Assembly: GCA_905221605.1 (NCBI GenBank) | Contig: CAJNDS010001324.1 | Span: 254,001 to 318,000 of the forward strand | DNA: 64,000 nt | Direction of reading: 5' to 3' | DNA from: Symbiodinium natans | Taxonomy: Eukaryota; Sar; Dinophyceae; Suessiales; Symbiodiniaceae | In this document: positions 42,345-53,429 of the stretch, in pieces | Layout of the letters: every line of letters begins with the position of its first letter | Position numbering within the stretch: the first letter of the stretch is position 1 | Translations under genes and position numbers: made by a program | Notes under the pieces: model-generated | What the model was told of the DNA's origin: nothing | Database searches by the model: none | Seen by the model: only the letters and a program-made list of their open reading frames with translations

Positions 42345-43700
42345 GTCTATGCACCTCCTTGGGATCCAGGCCAGAGGCCGTTTGGAGTTTAGGGTGTAGG
42401 GTTTAGGGGGTTTAGGGTTAGGGGGTTACATAGGGTTTAGGGGTTTTAGGGGTTTCGGGTTTCGGGTTTCGGGTTCCGGGTTCGGGGGTCTAGGGGTTTA
42501 GGGGTTTAGGGCTGAGGGGTTTAGGAGTTTCCGATTGTAGGGTTCAGGGGATTAGGGTTTTGGAGTGCCGTGGTTTAGGGTTTGGGGTTAGGGGTTTAGG
42601 GTTTAGGGTTTGGGAGTTTCGGGCTTTAGGGTTTGGGGGTTTGTTTTGGGGTTGAGGGGTGTAGGGTGTAGGGGTTTGGGTTTAGGGGTTGAAGGGTGTA
42701 GGGTTTCGCGGTTTGGGGGTTAAGGGTTGAAGGGTTTAGGGGTTTAGGATTAAAGGCTTTAGGGTTAGGGGTTTGGGGTTCGGGGTTTCGGGCAGTTCTA
42801 GACAGGTTCTTGTGGGTACAGGTTTTGTGGGCAAAATGGCGTATACAACGCCTCAGAAACATAACGCCCATGCATGGATTGCATGACGGTTTTCTTTCGC
42901 GCAGGCCGCATTTCTCACTGCCCCGCCCTGATCCGTAGGCCCCACAAAATGGGTGCACTCCACATTTGGCTGACCTCTAGGAATGCACCTGGATGCTTGC
43001 CAGCACTGTATGCACCCTTCGTGAAGTCTCATACTCTGAGCCCACCGATTTTGTTGCACTATGTACTAGGTTTACATGCACTCCTTTAGTATTCACGGGA
43101 TTGGACAGCATTCTTGTACAATCTGGCGCTCAACCCGCCAATGCGCACTGGGTTTCAGGACCGATGACAACAAAGAGCCTCTCACTTTGCCTGACAAGGC
43201 TGACGTAGTGCTGAAAGTATCTGAGGGTCTTTTTGCCGCACTGAAGATGTCGGGGGCTGCCGGTTGAAGCGCCTCCTTTGATGTCAGCCGGCATGCCGCA
43301 TGCCTGATTCATGCCTGATTCTGCCGACGTTGAGCAGAGGTCGCGACTGAATTGTCTGTGGGCACGATTTGGCCAAAGGCCTCAGCTTCTCTTGCTCCAG
43401 GTGGGATGCTTTACAGCTCTGGCAGCCCTGTCCGGGTCTCAGTGTTTCCTTTTGAACAGGGCGGTTGGGAAGGTGTTGGTTTGTAGGCTCTCTTTTTGGG
43501 GCAGTTTCCGCTAGGTCCGCGACTTCTTAGCCTCGCGCTCATTCCGTGGTCCTAGTCATGCGCGGAATGCACAACTATGCTTAAAGTGCTCTCTATGCTT
43601 GGGGATGCAAGGTCCTTATGAAAGGCACCTGGAGTAGACCCCAAAACTCCCGCGCAGCACCCCCAGAAAGCCCCTGTGCGCTGAAAGCCCGCAAGGCCCT
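42345..43700. other. Type 1 spacer between copies 5 and 6
   Basis: Begins with gtctatgcacctccttggga after gtcag, then a degenerate GGGTTTAG array to 42795, then the block gcagttctagacaggttctt to about 43080, then actttgcctgacaaggctga and tgaattgtctgtgggcacga. Homologous to 49515-50690, 56688-57890 and 61455-62600. No convincing coding frame. Confidence 0.75.
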
Positions 43701-43774
43701 GAACCTCTGAATGATACATGTTACCATCGAATCCCGACACCCAGTAATACTCCCCAAAATGAGCCGCTCGGGAG

Positions 43775-43879
43775 GAACTACTGGTCCTACGGCCCGTGCC
43801 ACGGCTACTGCGCCTGGGTGAAGCGCGCTGCTGCTCCGCAGGCGAAAGCAGCTGCAGAGCTCTCCTTCGATCGGCGCTA
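43775..43879 (+). pseudogene. Copy of the amylase last exon, open to its stop
   Basis: After a gggag acceptor it reads NYWSYGPCHGYCAWVKRAAA and on to ELSFDRR and TAG, homologous to [18 protein letters not shown] at the true amylase end (30715-30817). The frame is intact, but no other amylase exon is present in the unit, so it cannot make an amylase alone. Whether it could act as an alternative last exon is unknown. Confidence 0.75.
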
Positions 43880-44035
43880 GTCGAGACCAAAGTCAGTGGA
43901 GTGACTGTTTTAGGCTTGACGGCCAAAAGTCGAATCCTTGAAGTTAGTAAAGGCATTTTGACCTCTTGCATGCCTTGCATAGCCGCGGGGCACAAGCTGT
44001 CACGCTGCGTGAAAAGATTGGGTGAAATCAAAAGT

Positions 44036-44752
44036 ATGCCGCGGGGCTCGCCAGCCATGGCAGTTGCTGCGGCTATGCACCGCCTGGCATTGCTGGACCG
44101 CCGCCGACTAGCACGGAGCATCGCGGCCACGCTGCTGTTGATTGCGGCTTCCATCTTTCTTCGACTTCGTCGCAGGCTCCGAGGCGTGAACAGCTTGCCG
44201 CGGCTTCTCAAGATCCGTGGGCCGCCAGTCCATGTGGACGGTACAGCGAGTACCGGAGATGCGGCCAGCGCAGGTGAAGTGGCAGCCAGGAAGGAAGCCA
44301 CCCCACCCGAAGTTACCTCCGCTGTGCAAAGCTTCGCCGTCTTCAACGTGGGCGAGAACGTCTTCTACCCCGATGGTGAGCAGGGCAAAGTGGTTGCTAT
44401 CGATGAAGAGGGCGACCTGCAGGTCGTGACCCGAAGTGGTCGACAGGCCACGTGGTATGGCTCGAGATGCTCTAAGGCACTGAGCAAAGGGAACAGAGTC
44501 AGGTACGCCTGCGGCGAAGTCGCGGAGCTTGTGGATTTGGATGCAGATGGCGACCTCATTGTCCAGAAGAGCGACGGCAAGGTGGCTTGCTGGTACCTCG
44601 CTCGCGCCGAGAGGCTGTTGAGCGTAGGGGATCCCGTGACATACGTTTGTGGCGAAGTGGCGAGCGTGGTCGGCTTCGATGCCGATGGCGACGTGATTGT
44701 CCTCAAGCAGGATGGCCGCCAAGCAACCTGGTTTGCGCACAAGTGCGCGTGA
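44036..44752 (+). CDS. SH3-like-repeat membrane protein, copy 6 (subfamily B, intact)
   Basis: 238 aa from the shared ATG at 44036; the same frame is open upstream to 43796, but that extension is not shared by other copies. Distinctive residues: RRLARSIA, KEATPPEVTSAVQSFAVF, NVFYPDGEQGKVVAIDEEGD, VDLDADGD. The most diverged intact B copy in repeat 1, and it shares the KEATPPEVTSAV block with copies 9 and 14. Confidence 0.82.
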   Translation: MPRGSPAMAVAAAMHRLALLDRRRLARSIAATLLLIAASIFLRLRRRLRGVNSLPRLLKIRGPPVHVDGTASTGDAASAGEVAARKEATPPEVTSAVQSFAVFNVGENVFYPDGEQGKVVAIDEEGDLQVVTRSGRQATWYGSRCSKALSKGNRVRYACGEVAELVDLDADGDLIVQKSDGKVACWYLARAERLLSVGDPVTYVCGEVASVVGFDADGDVIVLKQDGRQATWFAHKCA

Positions 44753-45143
44753 GAGTCACGAGCGATCCTGATCCTGCGCAAGGACAGCCGCAATTAGTCA
44801 CGCCCGCGGCCAACATGGCTGTAGGGTGACAGCATGTCAGGGCAACCGTCGCCTAGTTACAAATTCTCCTGCATATTTCGAAGAAACTGCACTGACTGAA
44901 ATCGCTTGACTTCTGTCTAACGTTGACACGTCCGTACCGGAGCAAAAAAAACTGGAGTTCTCAGTGCTCATGTGTCATGGGATCGTCAGGCTGCGTGTTT
45001 CCCAGTGTCAGTGTGTTGTCTCTACGAGAATTTTGTAAAGGTGCCCTGGAGCGTGCCCCATCTACACACTGGGGATTCATAGGGGAAGGGGAAGGGCATT
45101 TTTGCCAACAGCCCTAAAAACCCTAAACCCTAAACCCGGTCAG

Positions 45144-46280
45144 GTCTACACCTCCTTGGGACCCACGCCAGAGGCCGTTTGGAGTTTAGGGTGTATATAG
45201 GGTTTAGGGTTTAGGGGGTTTAGGGTTTAGGGGGTTACATAGAGTTTAGGGGTTTAGGGTTTAGGGGTTTCTTCGGGTTTCGGGTTTGGGGGTGTAGATT
45301 AGGTTTGGAGCGTCGTGGTTTAGGGTTGGGTTTTAGGGTTTAGGGTTTAGGAGTTTCGGGCTTTAGGGTTTAGGGGTCCAGGGTTGAGGGGTTTAGGGGT
45401 TTAGGGTTTGGGGGTGAGGGGTGTAGGGTTTCGCGTTAGGGGTTAGGGTTAAAGGTTTTAGGGTTCGTGGTTTCGGGCAGTTCTAGACAGGTTTTTGTGG
45501 GTACAGGTTTTGTGAATAGACTGGCATATACAGCGCATCAGAAACATAATGCCCATGCATGGATTGCATGACGGTTTTTGGTTTAAGTCTCGGACAGGCC
45601 GAATTTCTCACTGCCACGCCCTGATCCGTAGGCACGGCAAAAAGGGTGGACACCACAAAATGGGCTGACTGGAATGCACCTCGATGGCTTTGCCAGCATT
45701 TCATGAAGTCCCATACTCTGAGCCCGCCGATTTTGTTGCACTATGTCACTATGTCGTTAGCCTTGCATGCACTCCCTTTACTATTCACCAGATTAGACAA
45801 CATTCCTGTGCAATCTGGCGCTGAACCCGCCAATGCGCCGTGGCTTTCCAGGACCTCCCGATGACGGCAAGGAGCCTCTCACTTTGCCTGACAAGGCTGG
45901 CGGTTGAATGTCTTGTTGCCTCGCTGAAGATGCCGGGGATGGTTGGAGCGAGCTGGGCCTCCTTTGTTGTCAGCTTGAGCAGATGTCGCGACTGCATCGG
46001 CTTTCGGCATTCTTTGGCCAAAGGGCTCCGCTTCTCTTGCTCCAGGTGGGATGCTTTACAGCTGTGGCAGCGGTGTCCGGGTCTCAGGGTTGGGAAGGTG
46101 TTGCGTTGTCGGCTCTCCTTTTCTGGGGCTTAGGCACCTATGGCTTTGAATGAGATGGGAAGTCGCTTCACCATGCCCTTTCAGCATAGGTGTTCGCTTT
46201 CGATCCTACCCCTCCTTTCCCATCCCTAAAGCTGTGTCATCCCGTGTCCTGAGCGGCCTGAACCTAGAAAGTATGCAGCA
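45144..46280. other. Type 1 spacer between copies 6 and 7 (diverged)
   Basis: Same element order as 42345-43700 with more substitutions: exon-like gtctacacctccttgggacc, GGGTTTAG array 45185-45480, gcagttctagacaggttttt block, tctcactttgcctgacaagg. The amylase exon is missing here. Confidence 0.7.
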
Positions 46281-46339
46281 GTCACTCACGTGTGGGTGCT
46301 GCAGCGCTCGACGACGTGCTCTCGCACAGTTTCCGCTAT

Positions 46340-47015
46340 GCGTAGCCGCCTGGCACAAGCTGTCGTGCTGGACCGCCGCCGAGTAGCACGGAGCATCGTG
46401 GCCACGCTGCTATTGATTGCAGCTTCCATCTTTCTTCGACGCCGGCGCCGGCTCCGAGGCAGTCCACGTGGACGGCAAGTACCGGAGATGCGGCCGCCAG
46501 CGCATGTGAAGTGGCGGCCAGGAAGGAAGCCGCCCCGCCCGAAGTGATGTTCGCCGTGCACAATTTCGACGGGCGAAATTGTGCACTGCGAACATCACTT
46601 CAACGTAGGCGAGAACGTTTCGTACCCCGATGGTGAGCAGGACACCAAATACCGTGGTCGGTATCGAAGCAGACGGCGACCTGCAAGCCGTGACCCGAAG
46701 GGGTCGAAAGGTCCTTTGGCATTTTTCGAGATGTTCTAAGGCACTGAGCAAGGGCAACAGAGTCGGGTACACCTGCGGCGAAGTCGCAGAACTTCTGGAT
46801 TTCGATGCAGAAGGCGAACTCATTGCCCAGAAGAGCGATGGCAAGGTTGCTGGTACCTGGCTCACGCAGGCTGTTGAGTGTAGGGGATCGTGTGAAATAC
46901 GTTTGTGGTGAAGTAGCGAGCGTGGTCGGCTTCGATGCCGATGGCGACGTGATTGTCCTCAAGCAGGATGGCCGCCGAGCAACCTGGTTTGCGCACTGCG
47001 CACAAGTGCGCGTGA
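46340..47015 (+). pseudogene. SH3-like-repeat membrane protein, copy 7 (subfamily B), broken
   Basis: The first about 20 codons, including the start, are deleted: cacaagctgtcgtg joins directly to ctggaccgccgccg. Part of the linker is lost (gaggcagtccacgtggacgg). A short fold-back at 46541-46601 interrupts the segment before repeat 1, and further small indels lie at about 46645, 46850 and 46990 (gcgcac duplicated). Repeats 2 and 3 are recognisable. Confidence 0.85.
46541..46601. repeat. Fold-back inverted duplication in copy 7 (28-nt arms)
   Basis: 46541-46568 is the reverse complement of 46574-46601 with one mismatch; spacer acggg. The arm sequence is normal coding sequence of the family (gaagtgatgttcgccgtgca), so the right arm is an inverted copy of it. 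Confidence 0.93.
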
Positions 47016-47320
47016 TCCTGTGCAAAGAATGCTGCAATTAGTCATGCCTGCGGTCAACATGGCTGTAGGTGACAGCATGTCATGACAACCGTCGCCTATG
47101 TTGACACTTCCGTACCGGAGCAAAAAATTGGAGTTCTCAGTGCTCAGGTGTTCTGGGATCGCCAGGCTGCGTAATTCCCAGTGCTAGTGTGTTGTCTCTA
47201 CCAATTTTGTGAAGGTGCCCCGGCGCCAGTCAACCGCCAGATAATGGGCATTCACGGGGCGCGGGGGAAAGTTTTGTTACAATCTTAAGCCCTAAACCCT
47301 GAACCTTAAACCCCTGTCAG

Positions 47321-48260
47321 GTCTACACCTCTCTGGGACTCACGCCAGCCACAAACTTGCAATTAACGTCACTGCGGTTTGGGTGGCGGCAAGTCGCAAT
47401 TGCTAGTCATACCGGTCGACCTATGTGATCTCCCACAACCCCCTGTCCACCCGACCCCCGCCCTTAGGTGAGTCAATTGAGTCCCAAACCTGGAACCCTG
47501 CAGCCTAAGCGCAAAAACACAGTTAAATCCCTGAAGCCCAAAACGCCCCACTTCAGCAACAACTCCAATAGACCGCAGGCCACGTCCTGGCGTTTCACGT
47601 GAACTTCCGCGGTGCAAGATGGGCGAGGCATGGAACAAGGGTTCATGGGGTTTGTGGGGTTTTAAGGGTTTGTAGGGTTTCTGGGGTTTAGGGTTTATGG
47701 GTTTATCGGGTTTATAGGGTCTATGGCGTTTGTGGGGTTCAGAGGGTTTATAGGGCTTATGGGGCGTATAAGGCTGATGGGTTGATAGGGGTTTGGGTAG
47801 GGTTGATAGGCTGCAAAGGATTTGTAGGGTTTGTGGGGTTTATAGGGTTTATAGGGGTTCAAGGTTTTCTTGGGTTTCTGGCGTTTGTAGGGTTTATCGG
47901 GTTTACAGGGTTTATAGGGTTTATAGGGTTTATAGGGTTTTTGGGGTTTATAGGGTTTATAGGGTTTATAGGGTTTATAGGGTTTATAGGGTTATAGGGT
48001 TTATAGGGTTTATAGGGCTTATAGGGTTTATAGGATTTATGGGGTTTATACGGTTTGAAAAAGTTTATGGGGTTGTAGGGTTTATGTCAAAGTCTAAGGT
48101 CTTCAGAGGTTTGGGTGAGTTGAGGGCGCAGGCTTTCGGTTTTTTTTCCAGGATGCCCTGTGGAAGATGGAGGTGGGCGAGAACACAAATCAACACCGGG
48201 AGGATTCGGGTCGGGGTATGCGTCTCCAGCAGTCTGCTCTGCAGGCGAAAGCAGCTGCAG
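47321..48260. other. Type 2 spacer between copies 7 and 8, with GGGTTTATA array
   Basis: Starts gtctacacctctctgggact, then cacaaacttgcaattaacgt, the block ccctgaagcccaaaacgccc to gatgggcgaggcatggaaca, a GGGTTTATA-type 9-mer array (47645-48060), then gatgccctgtggaagatgga and the tail of the amylase exon (gcgaaagcagctgcagagct). Confidence 0.75.
47645..48060. repeat. GGGTTTATA 9-mer array
   Basis: Starts degenerate (GGGTTTGTG, GGGTTCAGA) and becomes clean GGGTTTATA around 47900-48030. Being 9 bp, it keeps one frame reading GFI and another YRV; not a gene. Confidence 0.93.
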
Positions 48261-48433
48261 AGCTCTCTTTTGCTCTAGGCGCTAGTCGAGACGAAAGGCA
48301 CTTGAGTGACTGTGTTAGGGTTGACGTCCCTAAGTCGAATCCTTGAAAAAGGCATTTTGACCTCTTGCATGCCTTGCATAGCCGCGGGGCACAAGCTGTC
48401 ACGCTGGGTTAAGAGACTGGATAAACAAAAAGT

Positions 48434-49150
48434 ATGCCGCGGGGCTCGCCAGCCATGGCAGTTGCTGCGGCTGTGCACCGCCTGGCATTCCCGGACCGCC
48501 GCCGGGTAGCACGGAGCATCTTCGCCACGCTGCTGTTGATTGCCGCTTCCATCTTTCTTCGACTTCGTCGCAGGCTCCGAGGCGTGAACAGCTTGCCGCG
48601 GCTTCTCAAGATCCGTGGGCTGCCAGTCCATGTGGACGGTACAGCGAGTACCGGAGATGCGGCCAGCGCAGGTGAAGTGGCAGCCAGGAAGGAAGCCGCC
48701 TCGCCCGAGGTGACCTGCGCCGTGCACAATTTCGCCGTGTTCAACCTGGGCGAGAACGTTTCGTACCCCGATGGTGAGCAGGGCGAAGTGGTGGGCATCG
48801 ATGCCGACGGCGACCTGCAGGTCGTGACCCGAAATGGTCGAAAGGCTACGTGGTATGGCTCGAGATGCTCTAAGGCACTGAGCAAAGGCAACAGGGTGAG
48901 GTACGCCTGCGGCGAAGTCGCAGAGCTTATGGATTTTGACGGAGATGGCGACCTCATTGTCCAGAAGAGCGACGGCAAGGTGGCTTGCTGGTACCTCGCT
49001 CGCACCGAGAGGCTGTTGAGCGTAGGGGATCGCGTGACATACGTTTGTGGCGAAGTGGCGAGCGTGGTCGGCTTCGATGCTGATGGCGACGTGATTGTCC
49101 TCAAGCAGAATGGCTGCCAAGCAACCTGGTTGGCGCACAAGTGCACGTGA
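48434..49150 (+). CDS. SH3-like-repeat membrane protein, copy 8 (subfamily B, intact)
   Basis: 238 aa. Variants: AFPDRRRVARSIFATLLL, RGLPVHVDG, KEAASPEVTC, ATWLAHKCT. The DxDGD and G..A.W positions of all three repeats are kept. About 250 bp after the stop match the other B copies. Confidence 0.82.
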   Translation: MPRGSPAMAVAAAVHRLAFPDRRRVARSIFATLLLIAASIFLRLRRRLRGVNSLPRLLKIRGLPVHVDGTASTGDAASAGEVAARKEAASPEVTCAVHNFAVFNLGENVSYPDGEQGEVVGIDADGDLQVVTRNGRKATWYGSRCSKALSKGNRVRYACGEVAELMDFDGDGDLIVQKSDGKVACWYLARTERLLSVGDRVTYVCGEVASVVGFDADGDVIVLKQNGCQATWLAHKCT

Positions 49151-49514
49151 GAGTCACGAGCGAGCCTGATCCTGCGCAAGGAAAGCTGCAATTAATGCAA
49201 TTAGTCTTGCCTGCGGCCAACATGGCTGTAGGTGACAGCATGTCAGGGCAACCGTCGCCAATTTTTAAATTCTCCTGCATATTTCCAAGAAACTGCACTG
49301 ACTGAAATCGCTTGACTCCTGTCCAACGTTGACACTTCCGTACCGGAGCAAAAAATAGAGTTCTCAATGCTTAGCTGCCAGGGGGTCGCCAGGCTGCCAG
49401 TGTGTTGTCTCTACGAATGTTGTGAAAGTGTCCTGGAGCGTGCCCCATCTACACACTGGGAATTCATGGGGGAAGGGGGGAGGGCCTTTTTGCAAAACCC
49501 AAAACCCCTGTCAG

Positions 49515-50887
49515 GTCTACACCTCCTTGGGACCCACGCCAGAGGCCGTTTGGAGTTTAGGGTGTATATAGGGTTTAGGGATTAGGGGGTTTAGGGTTTA
49601 GGGTTTAGGGGTTTAGGGTTAAAGGGTTTAGGGGTTTCGGGTTTCGGGTTTGCGATTGTAGGGCTTAGGGGATGAGGGTTTTGGAGTGCCGTGGTTTAGG
49701 GTTTTGGGTTAGGGGTTTAGGGTTTAGGGTTTGGGAGTTTCGGGCTTTAGGGTTTGGGGGGTTTGTTTTGGGGTTGAGGGGTGTAGGGTGTAGGGGTTTG
49801 GGGTTTAGGGGTTGAAGGGTGTAGGGTTTCGCGGTTTGGGGGTTAAGGGTTGAAGGGTTTAGGGGTTTAGGATTAAAGGCTTTAGGGTTAGGGGTTTGGG
49901 GTTCGGGGTTTCGGGCAGTTCTAGACAGGTTCTTGTGGGTACAGGTTTTGTGGGCAAAATGGCGTATACAACGCCTCAGAAACATAATGCCCATGCATGG
50001 ATTGCGTGACGGTTTTCGGTTTCGCGCAGGCCGCATTTCTCACTGCCCCGCCCTGATCCGTAGGCCCCACAAAATGGGTGCACTCCACAATTGGCTGACC
50101 TCTAGGAATGCACCTAGATGCTTTGCCAGCACTGTATGCACCCTTTCGTGAAGTCTCATACTCTGAGCCCGCCGATTTTGTTGCACTATGTATTAGCTTT
50201 ACATGCATTCCTGTCGTATTCACGGGATTGGACAGCATTCTTGTACGATCTGGCGCTCAGCCCGCCAATGCGCACTGGGTTTCAGGACCCTCCGACGACA
50301 AAGAGCCTCTCACTTTGCCTGACAAGGCTGACGTAGTGCTGAAAGTATCTGAGGGTCTTTTGGCCGCACTGAAGATGTCGGGGGCTGCCGGTTGAAGCGC
50401 CTCCTTTGATGTCAGCCGGCATGCCGCATGCCTGATTCATGCCTGATTCTGCCGACGTTGAGCAGAGGTCGCGACTGAATTGTCTGTGGGCACGATTTGG
50501 CCAAAGGCCTCAGCTTCTCTTGCTCCAGATGGGATGCTTTGCAGCTCTGGCAGCCCTGTCCGGGTCTCAGTGTTTCCTTTTGAACAGGGCGGTTGGGAAG
50601 GTGTTGGTTTGTAGGCTCTCTTTTCGGGGCAGTTTCCGCCAGGTCCGCGACTTCTTAGCTTCGCGCTGATTCCGTGGTCCTAGTCATGCGCGGGAATGCA
50701 CAACTATTCTTAAAGTGCTCTCTGTGCTTTGGGATGCAAGTTCCTTATGAAAGGCACTTGGAGAAGACCCTAAAACTCCCGCGCAGCACCCCCAGAAAGC
50801 CTTTGTGCTTTGAAAGCCCGTAAAGCCCCGAACCTCTGCTCTGAATTTTACCTGTTACCATCGAATCCAAGAATACTCCCCAAAAGT
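49515..50887. other. Type 1 spacer between copies 8 and 9
   Basis: Element order as in 42345-43700, and very similar to that spacer and to 56688-58080 (most lines identical by eye): GGGTTTAG array 49555-49915, gcagttctagacaggttctt, tctcactttgcctgacaagg, tgaattgtctgtgggcacga, then the tgaaagcccgtaaagcc stretch before the amylase exon. Confidence 0.75.
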
Positions 50888-50901
50888 GAGCCGCTCGGGA
50901 G

Positions 50902-51031
50902 GAACTACTGGTCCTACGGCCCGTGCCACGGCTACCGCGCCTGGGTGAAGCGCGCCGCTGCTCCGCAGGCGAAAGCAGCTGCAGAGCTCTCTTTCGATAG
51001 GCGCGAGTCGAGACCAAAGTCAGTGGAGTGA
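50902..51031 (+). pseudogene. Copy of the amylase last exon upstream of copy 9
   Basis: NYWSYGPCHGYRAWVKRAAA followed by PQAKAAAELSFDRR; a base change removes the usual TAG and the frame runs on to TGA at 51029-51031. Confidence 0.72.
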
Positions 51032-51161
51032 CTGTTTTAGGCTTGACGGCCATAAGTCGAATCCTTGAAGTTAGTAAAGGCATTTTGACCTCTTGCATGC
51101 CTTGCATAGCCGCGGGGCACAAGCTGTCACGCTGGGTTAAGAGACTGGATAAACAAAAAGT

Positions 51162-51928
51162 ATGCCGCGGGGCTCGCCAGCCATGGCAGTTGCTGCGGCT
51201 GTGCACCGCCTGGCATTGCTGGACCGCCGCCGGGTAGCACGTAGCATCGCGGCCACGCTGCTGTTGATTGCCGCTTCCATCTTTCTTCGACTTCGTCGCA
51301 GGCTCCGAGGCGTGAACAGCTTGCCGTGGCTTCTCAAGATCCGTGGGCCGCCAGTCCACGCGGACGGTACAGCGAGTACCGGAGATGCGGCCAGTACAAG
51401 TGAAGCGGCAGCCAGGAAGGAAGCCACCCCGCCCGAAGTTACCTCCGCTGTGCACAACTTCGCTGTCTTCAACGTGGGCGAGAACGTTTCGTACCCCGAT
51501 GGTGAGCAGGGCGAAGTGGTTGCTATCGATGAAGACGGCGACCTGCAGGTCGTGACCCGAAGGGGTTCGAAAGGCCACGTGGTATGGTTCGAGATGCCGT
51601 AAGGCACTGAACAAGGGCAACAGAGTCAGGTACGCCTGCGGCGAAGTCGCGGAGCTTATGGGTTTTGACGGAGATGGCGGTTGAGAAGAGCGACGTCAAG
51701 GTGGCTTCCTGGTACCTCGCTCACACCGAGAGGCTGTTGAGTGCAGGGGATTGCGCAATCCCCTACACACAACACCCTCTCGGTGTGAGCTAGGTACCAG
51801 CAAGCAATCTTGCCGTCAGCGTTTGTGGCGAAGTGGCGGGCGTGGTCGGCTTCGATGCCGATGGGGACGTGATTGTCCTCAAGCAGGATGGCCGCAGAGC
51901 AACCTGGTTTGCGCGCAAGTGCACGTGA
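51162..51928 (+). pseudogene. SH3-like-repeat membrane protein, copy 9 (subfamily B), broken by frameshift and fold-back
   Basis: Intact from ATG through repeat 1 up to VVTRRG, then one extra base (ggggttcgaaagg at about 51565) shifts the frame to a stop at 51601. A deletion in repeat 2 (gatggcggttgagaagagcg) and a 126-bp palindrome at 51692-51817 follow, replacing the start of repeat 3. The tail (ATWFARKCT, TGA) is preserved. Confidence 0.86.
51692..51817. repeat. Fold-back palindrome in copy 9 (two 63-nt arms, no spacer)
   Basis: Left arm 51692-51754 and right arm 51755-51817 are reverse complements with about 8 mismatches; the centre is ggggattgcgcaatcccc. Both arms are versions of the same coding stretch (cggcaag, tggtacct, cacaccgagagg). 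Confidence 0.95.
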
Positions 51929-52402
51929 TAGTGACCAGCGATCTTGATCCTGCACACGGAAAGCCGTAATTAGTCACGCCTGCGGCCAAGGCTGTAGGTG
52001 ACAACATGGCATGACAAACGGCGTTACAAAATTCTCCTGCATATTTCCCAGAAACTGCACTGACTGAATCGCTTGGCTTCTGTCGTTGACACTTCCGTAC
52101 CGAAGCGAAAAGATTGGAGTGGTCAGGGCTCAGTTGCGATGGGATCGCGAGCCTGCGTAATTCCCTATACCAGTGCGTTGTTTCCACGATTTTTGTGAAG
52201 GTGAAGTTGCCCTGGCGCGATTCATGGGGGGTGGGGGGGGGGGGCGGGGCATTTTTGCTAAAACCGCCTCGAAATGCATTGTTGCCTTGCCTGTGCAGGC
52301 GGCTGCTTGTCGGGCTTCGGAGGGGTTCTATTCTTATGTTCATGCATGACGTGTCGTCGACGAAGGCCTAAATCCTAAACCCTAAGCCTAAACCCCTGTC
52401 AG

Positions 52403-53175
52403 GTCTGCAACTCCTTGGGACGCCAGAGGCCGAATCCAGACCGATCGCTGAATAGAAGGGTTTAGGGTTTAGGGGGTTCGGGTTTCGGGCTTGAGGGTTT
52501 GGGTGTTTCGGGGTTTCGGATTTCGGGGTTTAGGGTTTTGGGGTGTGGGGGTTTAGGGGTTTAGGGGTTTAGGGTTTAGGAGTTTCGGGGTTTTAGGGTT
52601 CAGGGGATTAGGGCTTTGGAGTTTCGGGGTTTCGTGTTTGGGGGTTTTAGGGTTTAGGGGCTTGAGGAGTCGGTTTTAGGGTCTGAGGGTTTAGGGTTTC
52701 GGGGTTTAGGGGTTTAGGGTTTAGGGGTTTAGGGCAGTTCTAGACGGGCTTTTGTGAGTAAAATGGCATCTGAATTGTCTGTGGGCACGATTTGGCCAAA
52801 GGCCTCCACTTCTCTTGCTCCAGGTGCTTTACAGCTCTGGCAGCCCTGTCCGGGGTCTCAGTGTTTCCTTTTGAACAGGGCGGTTGGGAAGGTGTTAGTT
52901 TGTAGGCTCTCTTTTTGGGGCAGTTTCCGCTAGGTCCGCGACTTCATAGCCTCGCGCTCATTCCGTGGTCCTAGTCATGCGCGGAATGCACAACTATGCT
53001 TAAAGTGCTCTCTATGCTTGGGGATGCAAGGTCCTTATGAAAGGCACCTGGAGTAGACCCCAAAACTCCCGCGCAGCACCCCCAGAAAGCCCCTGTGCGC
53101 TGAAAGCCCGCAAGGCCCTGAACCTCTGAATGATACATGTTACCATCGAATCCCGACACCCAGTAATACTCCCCA
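52403..53175. other. Type 1 spacer between copies 9 and 10, internally deleted
   Basis: Begins gtctgcaactccttgggacg and, unlike other B spacers, keeps gccgaatccagaccgatcgc, as in the parent at 36293-36369. After the GGGTTTAG array (52455-52735) it jumps from gtgagtaaaatggcatc directly to tgaattgtctgtgggcacga, lacking about 500 bp of the usual block. Confidence 0.7.
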
Positions 53176-53193
53176 AAATGAGCCGCTCGGGAG

Positions 53194-53281
53194 GAACTAC
53201 TGGTCCTACGGCCCGTGCCGCGGCTACCGCGCCTGGGTGAAGCGCGCCGCTGCTCCGCAGGCGAAAGCAGCTAGGCGCTAG
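53194..53281 (+). pseudogene. Copy of the amylase last exon upstream of copy 10 (short tail)
   Basis: NYWSYGPCRGYRAWVKRAAA then PQAKAARR and TAG: the tail coding AELSF has been lost by an in-frame deletion. Confidence 0.72.
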
Positions 53282-53429
53282 TCGAGACCAAAGTCAGTGG
53301 AGTGACTGCTCTCGGGCTGACGGCCCTAAGTCGAATCCTTGAAAAGGCGCGTTTTGATCTCCTGCATGCCTTGCATAGCCGCGGGCACAAGCTGCCACGC
53401 TGCGTGAAGAGACTGGATAAGCAAAAAGT

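Noticed and set aside
43796-44035. An N-terminal extension of copy 6 (80 residues)
   Set aside because: It is open by chance and overlaps the amylase-exon copy in another frame; no other B copy conserves it, whereas the ATG at 44036 is shared by all intact ones.
47782-48278. GFIGFIGF / YRVYRVYRV open frames
   Set aside because: Translation of the GGGTTTATA 9-mer, which has no stop in two frames.
46541-51817. Rho-independent terminators or CRISPR-like hairpins
   Set aside because: The inverted repeats lie inside coding sequence of broken paralogs and match it; no T tract and no regular repeat-spacer pattern. The DNA is eukaryotic.
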